A DNA stretch of 64,000 nucleotides from Atopobiaceae bacterium (lineage in GTDB: Bacteria; Actinomycetota; Coriobacteriia; Coriobacteriales; Atopobiaceae). Positions 41,743 to 51,040 of this stretch are shown here, piece after piece. The stretch covers positions 1-64,000 of the forward strand of contig JAFWIE010000040.1 of the NCBI GenBank assembly GCA_017533825.1, written 5' to 3'. Position 1 is the stretch's first letter; every line of letters starts with the position of its first letter. Position numbers and translations under genes: made by a program. The notes below the pieces were generated by a model, which had not been told where the DNA came from, searched no databases, and saw nothing but the letters and a program-made list of their open reading frames with translations.

Positions 41743-42935
41743 GGGTTCTCTGGTTCTGCATCCCCGCCTATGGTCACACCAACCCCACCATCGAGGTCGT
41801 GCGCGAGCTCACGCGGCGCGGCCACGAGGTACGCTACTACTCCTTCGAGGAATTTCGCCAGAGGATTGAGGGGGCAGGCGCGGAGTTCGTCCCCTGTGAC
41901 GCCTACCTGCCACCAATCGATGCGAAGTCCGAGCGTCGGTTGCGCAAGGTCTCGACCACCGAAATGAGTGTGCAGTCGTTCCGAACCGTTGCGACTCTCG
42001 ACCCCGTGATCTCCTCCGACGTCGAAGCTTGGCATCCCAACGTCGTGGTCAGCGATTCCGCATGCTTCTGGGGCAAGCTCGCCGCCCTCAAGCACGACCT
42101 GCCCTGGGTGTGCTCCACGACGACTTTCGCCTTTAACGAGCACTCAGGCAAATACATGGAGACGAGCGCAAGCGAGCTCGCCGACATGGTGCTGGGCCTG
42201 CCACGCATGAACCGAGAGATTCGCAAGCTGCGGCCTTTGGGCTACCACGTCAAGAGCGCGCTCGACGTCGTGCGCAACAAGCCCGATGACTATACAATCG
42301 TCTACACGTCGCGGACGCTCCAGCCATGTGCGGAGACCTTCGACGAGGAGCACTATCGATTCGTCGGCCCCTCGGTACGCGACGTGGTGCCACGCGAGAA
42401 GAGTGGGCGTCCGCTGGTCTACGTCTCGCTGGGCACCGTCATCAACGATCACCCAGGCTTCTATCACACATGCATCGAAGCGCTGCGCGACGCCGATGCG
42501 GACCTGCTCATATCGTGCGGGAAGGCGTTCGACCCCGCGCAGCTGGGTGAGCTGCCCGCAAACGTGCAGGTCGAGCAGTACGTCGACCAGATGGACGTGC
42601 TCTCGCGGGCCAGCCTCTTCGTGACGCACTGCGGCATGAACAGCGCCTCCGAGGGCATGTGGATGGGCGTGCCCGAGCTCCTCTTCCCCCTCACGGGTGA
42701 GCAGCGCGCCGTGGCGAGGCGCGTGGCGGAGGTTGGCGCTGGAATTCCGCTCGACGCGAGCACGGCAAAGGAGCCAGCCAAGCTTCGCGATGCCGTCTTC
42801 GCGGCCCTCGAGAACGATGCGCTCGCGACCGGGAGCGCACGCATGCGAGAGGACCTGCGCTCATGCCCGGGACCTGTCGGCGCCGCAGACTTCATCGAAC
42901 AGGTGGCCCAAAAGCTGAGTCATACTTCGGAATGA
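41739..42935 (+). CDS. UDP-glycosyltransferase of the macrolide-glycosyltransferase (MGT) type
   Basis: The 398-aa GT-B protein resembles the GT1/MGT family that glucosylates macrolides and other hydrophobic acceptors with UDP-sugar. N-terminal VLWFCIPAYGHTNPTIEVVRE carries the acceptor-side His. The C-terminal donor site shows VYVSLGTVIND and HCGMNSASEGMWMGVPELLFP (HxGxxS..E...GVP), and then DQ-like GEQRAVARRV. An AAGGAG site overlaps the AbrB end, and the genes share ATGA. It may inactivate an antibiotic or decorate a natural product. The acceptor is unknown. Confidence 0.85.
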   Translation: MRVLWFCIPAYGHTNPTIEVVRELTRRGHEVRYYSFEEFRQRIEGAGAEFVPCDAYLPPIDAKSERRLRKVSTTEMSVQSFRTVATLDPVISSDVEAWHPNVVVSDSACFWGKLAALKHDLPWVCSTTTFAFNEHSGKYMETSASELADMVLGLPRMNREIRKLRPLGYHVKSALDVVRNKPDDYTIVYTSRTLQPCAETFDEEHYRFVGPSVRDVVPREKSGRPLVYVSLGTVINDHPGFYHTCIEALRDADADLLISCGKAFDPAQLGELPANVQVEQYVDQMDVLSRASLFVTHCGMNSASEGMWMGVPELLFPLTGEQRAVARRVAEVGAGIPLDASTAKEPAKLRDAVFAALENDALATGSARMREDLRSCPGPVGAADFIEQVAQKLSHTSE

Positions 42936-43059
42936 GGAGAAGCACGCTGACGTGATGCTCCTCACGGACTGCCGACCCACGGCGCCGGGCAAAAGAACGT
43001 ATAGTGCCCTTGTGGAAGTGGGCGCCCTCAAGGCAAGGTGCTGGGCAAGGTTGTTCACG

Positions 43060-43153
43060 AACTACTCAGCAGGTATCAATTTATGAATCGTTTGCAGCGT
43101 TTTCCTGCACTTTTCGACCGATGCTATGATTAATTATTACCTGCTGAGTAGTT
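43060..43153. repeat. 94-bp element bounded by 16-bp perfect inverted repeats with an internal promoter-like site
   Basis: AACTACTCAGCAGGTA at 43060-43075 is exactly complementary to 43138-43153. The 62-nt interior is AT-rich relative to flanks and contains TGCTATGAT (extended -10 TGn-TATGAT, hexamer 43125-43130) facing right. It lies between convergent stop codons of the glycosyltransferase and the PLD-helicase. It could be a small MITE-like repeat, an invertible promoter or a small RNA gene. The inverted repeat and -10 are seen; the role is inference. Confidence 0.6.
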
Positions 43154-43207
43154 TGCCCTCTGGCACCAGAGGCCCTGTGCATAGGCCGAGCACGACTCGA
43201 CGGTTTA

Positions 43208-46200
43208 CTATCCCTCGCCCGACGTGAGATAGTCGTACAGCTCGTCTCTCACCGGGGTCAGCAGCTCGTACTCAATCTCCACGGCAGGCTTCGCGGGCTT
43301 GTTGCCGTTGGGCATCATGATGGGCAGGAACACGCCTGTGGGCCGCATCTCTCCTAGGTAATAGAACTCCTTCGACTCGGCGTCGTTCTTGTTCTTGCGC
43401 ATGAAGAGAAACGTCCTCATCCCTGTCTCGTCCGCATGACGCAGCCGTTCGATGTCCTTGGAGTCCAGCCGCCTCTGGCTCTTTGATATGGCGATCAACC
43501 GCGAGGGACTCAGGAACCGGTCCTGATACTTAGTGGTGTCCGATATGTCGTCGCTCTTCTCGTAGTTGATGAACACCGGGAAGGTGTTCGTCTCCTCGTC
43601 GTAGAAGTACCCACCGATGGAGTTGCCGTTCACGTTGCGCCTCCACTCCAGAAGGCGGCACACGTCCTCGTACGTGTACTTCTGGTACAGCACCAGGCTC
43701 GTGTGATCGTAGTTCTCGGAGAAGCGCATCCCGTTTACGAAGATGCCATAGTCGACAACCTCGGCAAGCTGCCTGCGGAACTCGGAATCCTCGAGCGCGG
43801 CGGAAAAGAGCCCCGACACCTCGAAGTCACCCTTCCCTTCCGCCAAGAACCTCGAGAGGGCGAACGTCTTTGCCTGCCCGCCCGTGAGGAACGAACCGTT
43901 GAGCATACCGCGCACCGAGCAGGCCGCCACGGGAAGCGACGGCGACACCTCGTGAACGACGTGGGCAAACTGGTTCTCGGAGACCCTCGGGTTGTCGAGC
44001 AGCAACTTGAGCAGGAGCAGGTCCTGCACACGCTTTCCTGCCCCGAGCTTCTGCGAGACGTAGCGAAGCATCTGCTCCTGAACGTCCGAGAACTGCACCT
44101 TGTATTCCTTGTCGTACTTCGAGAGGAACGCGTGATACGACCCGAGGCTCGTATTGCTGAAGATAAGCTGCGGGTCTATGGCCCCGTTCTCGTAGAAGTC
44201 CATGAGGGAGGGGATGCGGCCGAGCATGTTCTTGAGCGTGTCGTACTCATTGCGAATGAGCCTGATCGAGCTAAACCTCTCCTCGTCGAGCAGCCGGTAG
44301 ATGCGCCTCTCGGAGACCTCGTCGAAGTTGATGGTCGAGCAACCGGGGATGATGCGGTTGCCCTCCCGGATGAAGCGACGCAGGTTGTCCTTGTTGTAGG
44401 TACGATCGCCGGAAAGGGCGATGGGGATGAGGTAGCTCTTCTTGTAGTTGCCGATGAAGTCGAGAACCAGCACGTAGTCCTTGCCCTCGTGCCGACGAAG
44501 ACCGCGACCGAGCTGCTGTACGAAGATGATGGCCGACTCCGTCGGGCGCAGCATGATGACGAGGTTGACGGACGGTATGTCCACGCCCTCGTTGAAGATG
44601 TCCACGGTAAAGATAAACTCAATCCAGTCCGCCCGCTCGGTGCGGTTGCACTCCAGGCGTTCTATGGCATCCTCGCGCTCTTGGTCGGACGACGAGCCGT
44701 CGAGCGCCACCGAGCGATATCCCCTCTCGTTGAACATCCGCGCCAGCTGATGCGCCTCTTCCACCTTGGAGCAGAAGACGAGCCCCCTGCGCACGGAGTC
44801 GACGTCGTAGGTCTCGAGCTGTTCGAGCACGTGCGCGACGCGACTCTCGGACGTGAGCCGCGAGAATTCTGCGACTTCGTCAATCTCTTCCCCGTCAACC
44901 ACCAGGTCATGAATGCCGAAGTAGTGGAACGGAGCGAGCATGTCCGCCTCCTGCGCGCGCTGGAGCGTGATCTGGTAGGCGATGTTGTTGTCGAAGAAGT
45001 CATACACGTTGAAGGCATCGTTACGACTGGGGGTCGCCGTCATGCCCAGCATGAACGTCGGCACGAAGTGGGTGGCGATGCGCTGGTAGCTGCCGGCACC
45101 AACGTGGTGCGCCTCGTCAAAGACGACGTAGTCGAACGCGCGTGGGTCGAACTCGTCCAGGTGTCGGGAGAGCGACTGGACCGTGGAGAACAGATAGTCC
45201 GCATCGACGTCCCGTGCGTTGCCGACGTAGAGGCCAAGTCTTTTGCCCGGGTCGACCACACGTGCGAAGGAATCGAGGGCGTCCTTCGCGATGCGTTCGC
45301 GATGCACGACGAAGAGCATGCGACGCGGATTCACCGCGGCCACGTCGAAGGCAGCCAAGAAGGTCTTGCCCGTACCGGTGGCAGAGACGAGCAAGGCGCG
45401 CCGCGCGCCCTGCCCGCGTAGGTGCTCGAGGTTGGCCAGCGCCTCTACCTGCATTTTGTTTGGCTCGATGCACGCTCTTTTGGCGATTGGCGTCGCGGCT
45501 CCGACGGCATCATTGCTCGCTCGGGTGCGATACGAGCCACGCGACGCCGGGCGATGCCAGCTCTCGCGATAGCCGGCAAGCCACATGTCGGTCACGACCT
45601 TCGTACTCGGCGAGTCCCATAGCCGCTCGAACTCCCGCTTGGCTACCGCACAGATGGCGCCGTGCTCGTACGTCTTGAGCAGCAAGTTCCACTCCGAGTT
45701 GGCAAGCAGGGCGCCCTGCGTGAGGTTCGAGCTGCCCACGACCAGTGTGCACATCCCATCTGAGCCGAAGAGATATCCTTTTGAGTGCAACGATCCCTCG
45801 AAGATGCGTAGCTCGATGTTCGCGAAGGTCCTCAGCCGGGCGAGGGCGTCGGGGTCGTTGAACCCCAAGTAGGTACTCACCAGCACCCTCCCCGGAACTC
45901 CGCGTCGCTCCAATTCGAGCAGCGTATTCATGAGCACCGTCACGCCGTCCTTGGTCACGAACGCGACCGAGATGTCGAACTCTTCGCAGTGCTGGAACTC
46001 GACCTCCAGAGCCGAGAGCACGTTCTCGGAGACGGCCTTGTCGTTGAAGAGGAGCTTGGGGGCATACGGTGCAGACGGGTACGCTTCCCTATCCATGAAG
46101 CCGGTCTGCAGCGACCGCAAGTACTCTTGCTCGCGTTCGTTCGAGACGGATGCGACATGCCGGTCGAAGGCCTGGATGCTGTATCCCAGCCTACGAATGT

Positions 46201-46228
46201 CGCGCCTGCGACTCTGGTCCACGGCCAT
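43208..46228 (-). CDS. PLD nuclease-SF2 DEAD/DEAH helicase with DUF3427-type C-terminus
   Basis: The 1006-aa protein has three parts. Residues about 60-210 form a PLD-like nuclease domain with His148-x-Lys150 (LHSKGYLFG) and the S/N motif GSSNLT (166-170). Residues about 255-640 are an SF2 helicase: Walker A SATGTGKT (282-289), DEAH 371-374 (VVFDEAHHVG), SAT-like GMTATPSR and motif VI QLGRGLRRHEGK. The remaining 360 residues fit the DUF3427 C-terminal domain. Such PLD-helicase-DUF3427 proteins occur in defence or restriction-like loci. GAGGAG lies 6 nt before the ATG. It is divergent from the rhomboid gene and lies 4.6 kb from a Wadjet operon. Confidence 0.85.
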   Translation of the reverse strand: MAVDQSRRRDIRRLGYSIQAFDRHVASVSNEREQEYLRSLQTGFMDREAYPSAPYAPKLLFNDKAVSENVLSALEVEFQHCEEFDISVAFVTKDGVTVLMNTLLELERRGVPGRVLVSTYLGFNDPDALARLRTFANIELRIFEGSLHSKGYLFGSDGMCTLVVGSSNLTQGALLANSEWNLLLKTYEHGAICAVAKREFERLWDSPSTKVVTDMWLAGYRESWHRPASRGSYRTRASNDAVGAATPIAKRACIEPNKMQVEALANLEHLRGQGARRALLVSATGTGKTFLAAFDVAAVNPRRMLFVVHRERIAKDALDSFARVVDPGKRLGLYVGNARDVDADYLFSTVQSLSRHLDEFDPRAFDYVVFDEAHHVGAGSYQRIATHFVPTFMLGMTATPSRNDAFNVYDFFDNNIAYQITLQRAQEADMLAPFHYFGIHDLVVDGEEIDEVAEFSRLTSESRVAHVLEQLETYDVDSVRRGLVFCSKVEEAHQLARMFNERGYRSVALDGSSSDQEREDAIERLECNRTERADWIEFIFTVDIFNEGVDIPSVNLVIMLRPTESAIIFVQQLGRGLRRHEGKDYVLVLDFIGNYKKSYLIPIALSGDRTYNKDNLRRFIREGNRIIPGCSTINFDEVSERRIYRLLDEERFSSIRLIRNEYDTLKNMLGRIPSLMDFYENGAIDPQLIFSNTSLGSYHAFLSKYDKEYKVQFSDVQEQMLRYVSQKLGAGKRVQDLLLLKLLLDNPRVSENQFAHVVHEVSPSLPVAACSVRGMLNGSFLTGGQAKTFALSRFLAEGKGDFEVSGLFSAALEDSEFRRQLAEVVDYGIFVNGMRFSENYDHTSLVLYQKYTYEDVCRLLEWRRNVNGNSIGGYFYDEETNTFPVFINYEKSDDISDTTKYQDRFLSPSRLIAISKSQRRLDSKDIERLRHADETGMRTFLFMRKNKNDAESKEFYYLGEMRPTGVFLPIMMPNGNKPAKPAVEIEYELLTPVRDELYDYLTSGEG

Positions 46229-46338
46229 CGATGCTCCTCAACCTCGGTTCGCTCGACGCCAGGATACTGAAGGCAACCTTCGCCGCCTCCAATCGATCCA
46301 CAGCCGGATCAATTGCCTCCAGGAGTGGAATCGCCGCA

Positions 46339-46390
46339 CTTTGGGGCGGCGCTTTGGGGCGGCGCTTTGGGGCGGCGCTTTGGGGCGGCA
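46339..46390. repeat. 13-bp tandem repeat, four copies
   Basis: CTTTGGGGCGGCG is repeated at 46339, 46352, 46365 and 46378 (last base differs), perfectly in register. It lies in the 230-nt divergent region between the PLD-helicase and rhomboid genes, followed by GGTACCTGGTACC. Such arrays can vary in copy number and change promoter spacing. Confidence 0.85.
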
Positions 46391-46458
46391 CTTTGGTACC
46401 TGGTACCTCTTTGCCATCCGTTTTGCCGTACACTGCTATCGAGGAAAGGAGACGAACT

Positions 46459-47064
46459 ATGCAGTCATCGAATCGCAAGCGCCCAAAGATCACGTTCAAC
46501 TCACCCGTAATCCTCTGCTTCGTGTTCATTTGCGTCACCGTACAGGTCGCGAGCACGCTCACCGGAGGCATCACCACGCGCGCGCTTTTCTCGTCACGGC
46601 CTGTCTCGCTCGCCGACCCGCTCTCGTATCTCGGCCTCGTCACCCACATCTTTGGCCACAGTGGGTGGGACCACCTCATCGGGAACATGAGCTACATCCT
46701 CCTACTTGGACCACTGCTCGAGGAGAAGTACGGGTCCCTCCGACTCATGGGCATCATGCTCGCGAGCGCACTTGCCGGCAGCATCGCCAACCTCGTGCTC
46801 CTACACACGGGCGTGGTCGGTGCGAGTGGCGTGGTCTTTACGTTCATACTGCTCTCCTCAATCACCGGTCTGCGGGACGGCGAGGTTCCACTCACGTTCA
46901 TCCTCGTGGCGGTGCTTTACCTAGGCCAACAGCTGTACGGCGCGTTTTTCGTACGCGAGAACATCAGCTACCTCGGACACATCGCGGGCGGCGTTGTTGG
47001 CACCATCGTCGGGTTCTTGATGCCCGCAGAGAAGCAAGGCACGTCTGGTTACGGGCTTCTCTGA
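46459..47064 (+). CDS. Rhomboid-family intramembrane serine protease
   Basis: The 201-aa protein has six predicted membrane segments. Catalytic residues fit the family: Ser123 in VGASGVVFTF (GxSG), His174 in YLGHIAGG, and the Asn in HLIGNMSYILL (HxxxN-type), while the N-terminal loop has HIFGHSGWDH. It would cleave membrane proteins within the bilayer. The ATG at 46459 is preceded by AAAGGAG with 6-nt spacing. It follows the 13-bp tandem repeats and lies upstream of the hybrid sensor kinase gene with a 51-nt gap, perhaps co-transcribed. Its substrate is unknown. Confidence 0.87.
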   Translation: MQSSNRKRPKITFNSPVILCFVFICVTVQVASTLTGGITTRALFSSRPVSLADPLSYLGLVTHIFGHSGWDHLIGNMSYILLLGPLLEEKYGSLRLMGIMLASALAGSIANLVLLHTGVVGASGVVFTFILLSSITGLRDGEVPLTFILVAVLYLGQQLYGAFFVRENISYLGHIAGGVVGTIVGFLMPAEKQGTSGYGLL

Positions 47065-47115
47065 GCCACAACCCTGTATAGTAAAGAAGCAACTATGCAC
47101 TCATCGGGGGGAACC

Positions 47116-50100
47116 ATGTCACGCAGAATCGCCGCCCTTCTCACTTGCCTTGCCATGCTCGCCTCGGTATTCGTCCCCGTCGCTGCCCGCGCGGAAGAAG
47201 TTCAGACCGTGCGCGTAGGCTATTACGAAAACGAGGTCTTCGAGGAGGGCGCACGCGAGAATGCCGTCAAGACCGGCTATGCTTACGAGTATTATCGAAA
47301 GCTCTCCGAGTATACGGGCTGGAAGTATGAGTACGTATATGGCAGCTTCGCCGACCTGTACCAGAAGCTCTTGGACGGTGACGTGGACCTCCTCGCCGGC
47401 CTCGCCTACCGCAAGGATCGTGCCAATCTCATCGGCTACCCCGACCTACCCATGGGAAGTGAGACCTACAGCCTCGTCAAACATGACGTCGACTACGACG
47501 TGACCAGCAATCCCGCCACCCTCGAGGGCAGGCGCATCGGCGTACTGAAGAGCGCGATGGTCAGCACCCTCGAGGAGTACCTACGCGACAACGGGGTCGA
47601 GGCACAGGTGGTAACCTTCGATGACTACACCAACCTCTTCAGGGCCTTCGATAACAAGGAGGTCGACGTGCTCGCCGCCGAGGGCAACGGTGCCTACGGG
47701 CGCAATCGCACCGAGGTGTACTGCACGTTCGGCGCATCCGATTACTACCTGTGCACGAGCATCAAACGACCTGATCTACTCGAGGAGCTCAACGCCGCAC
47801 AGACCGCCCTACAGACCGAGGAGCCCAACTACATCAACCGCCTCCAGGACCGTTACTACTCGACGAGCGTCTCGAGCCGTGCCTTCTCGCCGGAAGAGAA
47901 GACCTGGCTCGCCACACATGACACACTGCGCATCGGCTATCTGAACAACTACTCCCCCTATTGCAACACACTCTCGGACGGCAGTCTCACCGGCATTCTC
48001 AGCGAGATGGTGCCCAACATGCTCAACTCGCTTGGCCTCGATGGCATCACGCCCACGTACACCCCCTACGAGACCTACGACGACATGATCGAAGCTGTGA
48101 CCTCCGGCGCCGAAGACGCGGTCTTCCCCGTGGGCGGCGGGACGTACTACGCCGAGGAGAACGGCATCTACCACTCACAACCAGTTGCTACCATGGCCGT
48201 CAGCCTCATCTATCGGGGAGAATTCACCGAAGAGACGACACACACCATCGCCCTCAACGAGAAGAACCACATGCAGACCTACTACGCACTCTCGTACCTA
48301 CCCGACTCACAAATCGTGTACTACCCATCCACCGAGGCATGTCTCGAAGCGGTCCTCTCGGGCAATGCGGGCTGCACCATCCTCAACGGCCTACGAGCAA
48401 ACAGCATTCTGAAGAACTCCCACTACCGTGGTCTTTACTTCACGCAGCTGAGCCACGAGGACGATCGCTGCTTTGGCGTGGTCATCGGTAACGAGGGACT
48501 GCTCAAGCTGTTCAATCGTGGGATTACCGTACTCGGCGAGGACTATGCCCTGAGCATCGCTCACCGCTACATCGACGATCTCTATACCTACACGTACCTC
48601 GACTTCATGCGTGACAACGCCGCCATCATCGCCGTAATCTTCGTCGGTGTCGCCGGGGTCATCATCGCACTCCTCGCACGCGACTCGCGACGTACGCATC
48701 GTCTCATGGGCGAGAAGGAACTCGCGCGACAAGAGCTTGAGGAGAAGAATCGCCAGCTTGAGCAGAGCCGTGACTCGTTGGCCGAGAGCGATCAGATAAT
48801 CGGCGACGCCGGCTTTGGCATGTGGCACATCATCCTCCAGGACGGCCGTCCCGAACGACTGCAGGGCAACCCAAAGATGATGGAGCTGCTCGGTCTTGAG
48901 GATGGGCAATCCGACGGCGAAGCCGAAGGAGCAACGTCAACCATGCCGCTCAGTGAGGAAGAGACGTACGAGTTCTGGCATGCGCGCATCCACCCCGAGG
49001 ACCTTCCCTCCGTCGAAGCGAGCGTTGCCCAGATGCTCGCCGGCGAGCAGTCCGAGAACACCTATCGTTGGGAGCACCCGCGACTTGGCACCATCTACGT
49101 GCGGTGCGGCGGCACCCTGCAGACCGGTACCGGGGACGACACGCTCCACGTGCTTCGCGGCTATCAAGCCGACGTAACGCAAATCGTGCGCAACGATCAG
49201 CTGCAGCGTGAGGAACTTGCGGAGGCGCTAGTCGCTGCCGAGCACGCCAACCGCGCAAAGACGACCTTCCTCAACAACATGTCGCACGACATCCGCACAC
49301 CAATGAACGCCATCGTGGGCTTCACGACACTCGCCGCGAACCACATCGACAACAAGGAGCAGGTCAAGGACTACCTACAAAAGATTTCGGTCTCGAGCCA
49401 GCACCTCCTCTCCCTCATCAACGACGTCCTGGACATGAGCCGCATCGAGAGCGGGAAGGTGACCATCGAAGAGGGCGACACCCACCTGCCCGACCTTCTC
49501 CACGACATCCGGACCATCATCCAGGCGAGCATCGCATCCAAGCGGCAGGAGCTCAACGTAAACGCCCGAGACGTACGTCACGAGGACATCGTCACCGACA
49601 AGTTGCGCCTCAACCAGGTCCTGCTCAACATCCTCTCCAACGCCATCAAGTTCACCCCGCCGGGCGGCACCATCAGCCTGAGCGTGGTCGAGCTGCCCAG
49701 CGACCGAGAAGGGTACGCGAGCTATGAGTTCCACGTACGCGACACGGGCATCGGCATGAGCGAGGAATTCCAGAAGACCATCTTCGAACCCTTTACCCGC
49801 GAGCAGACAAGCACCGTGAGCGGCATCCAGGGCACAGGTCTGGGCATGGCCATCACCAAGAACATCGTAGACATGATGGGCGGCACCATCGAGGTGCAGA
49901 GCACCGTCGGCGAAGGCAGCGAGTTCACCGTATACCTCGAAGCGCGCATCTGCGGGACCCCCTTGTACTTCGAGCCGCTACCCCAGTTGCAGGGCGTTCG
50001 CGCACTGGTCGCCGACGACGACACCGACACGTGTCTCTCGCTGTGCTCCATGCTTCGCGAAGCGGGCTTGCGGCCCGACTGGACCAGCTACGGGCGTGAG

Positions 50101-50799
50101 GCTGTGATCCGCGCCAAGGACGCTCACGACAGCGCTGATCCCTTCGGCGTCTACATCATCGACTGGCTCATGCCCGACATGGATGGCATCGAGACGGTCC
50201 GCAGGATTCGGCGCGAGACTGGCGACGACGCGCCCATTATCATCCTCACGGCCTACGACTGGTCGGACGTGGAAGACGAAGCGCGCGAGGCGGGAGTCTC
50301 GGCCTTCTGCTCGAAGCCGCTCTTCATGTCGGAACTGATGAAGGCACTCACGCGACCGGAGGAGACCACCACACCGCGGGATACTGACGAGGACGGGAGG
50401 CAGGGCGTAGACTTCGCCGGGAAGCGCATCCTCCTCGCGGAGGACAGCGAGCTCAACCAAGAGATCGCCAAGGCCATCCTCGAGCAGGTCGGCTTCATTG
50501 TGGACATCGCCGAGGACGGCACCGTAGCTGTCCAGAAGGTCCGCGACGCCGAGCCGGGGACGTACGACCTCATCCTCATGGACATCCAGATGCCCCAGAT
50601 GGACGGCTACGAGGCGACGCGCTTCATCCGAGCCATGGACGACCCCGCGAAGGCACGCATCCCCATCGTTGCGGTGACGGCCAACGCCTTCGAGGAGGAC
50701 AAGCAGCTCGCAGCAGAGGCAGGCATGGAAGGGCACCTCGCCAAACCGTACGAGATACCCGTGATGATGCAGACAATCGAAGACATCCTGCGGAAGTAG
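47116..50799 (+). CDS. BvgS/EvgS-like hybrid sensor histidine kinase with two periplasmic-binding-protein domains and two receivers
   Basis: The 1227-aa protein starts with a signal peptide ([20 protein letters not shown], then AARAEE). Two SBP_bac_3-type domains follow (about residues 28-265 and 270-500), which bind small ligands outside the cell. A membrane helix sits at about 505-530. Inside are a PAS-like region (about 560-680), HisKA with His724 ([11 protein letters not shown]), HATPase_c ([18 protein letters not shown]), receiver 1 with Asp1016 ([11 protein letters not shown]) and receiver 2 with Asp1156 ([11 protein letters not shown]). No separate response regulator is adjacent. The ATG at 47116 follows GGGGGG; an in-frame ATG at 47095 has a weaker site. 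Confidence 0.9.
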   Translation: MSRRIAALLTCLAMLASVFVPVAARAEEVQTVRVGYYENEVFEEGARENAVKTGYAYEYYRKLSEYTGWKYEYVYGSFADLYQKLLDGDVDLLAGLAYRKDRANLIGYPDLPMGSETYSLVKHDVDYDVTSNPATLEGRRIGVLKSAMVSTLEEYLRDNGVEAQVVTFDDYTNLFRAFDNKEVDVLAAEGNGAYGRNRTEVYCTFGASDYYLCTSIKRPDLLEELNAAQTALQTEEPNYINRLQDRYYSTSVSSRAFSPEEKTWLATHDTLRIGYLNNYSPYCNTLSDGSLTGILSEMVPNMLNSLGLDGITPTYTPYETYDDMIEAVTSGAEDAVFPVGGGTYYAEENGIYHSQPVATMAVSLIYRGEFTEETTHTIALNEKNHMQTYYALSYLPDSQIVYYPSTEACLEAVLSGNAGCTILNGLRANSILKNSHYRGLYFTQLSHEDDRCFGVVIGNEGLLKLFNRGITVLGEDYALSIAHRYIDDLYTYTYLDFMRDNAAIIAVIFVGVAGVIIALLARDSRRTHRLMGEKELARQELEEKNRQLEQSRDSLAESDQIIGDAGFGMWHIILQDGRPERLQGNPKMMELLGLEDGQSDGEAEGATSTMPLSEEETYEFWHARIHPEDLPSVEASVAQMLAGEQSENTYRWEHPRLGTIYVRCGGTLQTGTGDDTLHVLRGYQADVTQIVRNDQLQREELAEALVAAEHANRAKTTFLNNMSHDIRTPMNAIVGFTTLAANHIDNKEQVKDYLQKISVSSQHLLSLINDVLDMSRIESGKVTIEEGDTHLPDLLHDIRTIIQASIASKRQELNVNARDVRHEDIVTDKLRLNQVLLNILSNAIKFTPPGGTISLSVVELPSDREGYASYEFHVRDTGIGMSEEFQKTIFEPFTREQTSTVSGIQGTGLGMAITKNIVDMMGGTIEVQSTVGEGSEFTVYLEARICGTPLYFEPLPQLQGVRALVADDDTDTCLSLCSMLREAGLRPDWTSYGREAVIRAKDAHDSADPFGVYIIDWLMPDMDGIETVRRIRRETGDDAPIIILTAYDWSDVEDEAREAGVSAFCSKPLFMSELMKALTRPEETTTPRDTDEDGRQGVDFAGKRILLAEDSELNQEIAKAILEQVGFIVDIAEDGTVAVQKVRDAEPGTYDLILMDIQMPQMDGYEATRFIRAMDDPAKARIPIVAVTANAFEEDKQLAAEAGMEGHLAKPYEIPVMMQTIEDILRK

Positions 50800-50868
50800 T
50801 GGGTAGCCTTTGGCACCCGGTGAGGTACCATAGCCATACGGACGTCGGCGCATGGATGAGGAGGCACC

Positions 50869-51036
50869 ATGAGGATCATCGCAAAGCAACCGTCGGTCGA
50901 GGACAACAAGCTCTCTGAGGAGCTCATCGCGCACATCGAGCCCGCCGACGACGAGCTCCTTGCCGCCATGAACGCCGCAGACAAGGAGCTCATCGACGCC
51001 ATCGAGGCTGTTCAGAACGAGAACGACGAAAGCTAG
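50869..51036 (+). CDS. 55-aa acidic small protein preceding jetA
   Basis: ATG at 50869 is preceded by GAGGAGG at 5 nt. The 55-codon frame, MRIIAKQPSVEDNKLSEELI and onward, is rich in Glu and Asp and predicted helical, with a repeat-like ADDELLAAMNAADKELIDAI. It ends 4 nt before the jetA start, so translation coupling is likely. No homolog is recognised. Its place immediately upstream of jetA and the strong ribosome-binding site argue for a real gene. It may be a regulator or subunit of the Wadjet system. Confidence 0.7.
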   Translation: MRIIAKQPSVEDNKLSEELIAHIEPADDELLAAMNAADKELIDAIEAVQNENDES

Positions 51037-51040
51037 CGGC

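Noticed and set aside
41533..42935. AbrB gene as antitoxin of a toxin-antitoxin pair
   Set aside because: The partner is a 398-aa glycosyltransferase with intact GT-B motifs, not a toxin.
43703..45421. 572-codon plus-strand frame
   Set aside because: Shadow of the PLD-helicase gene.
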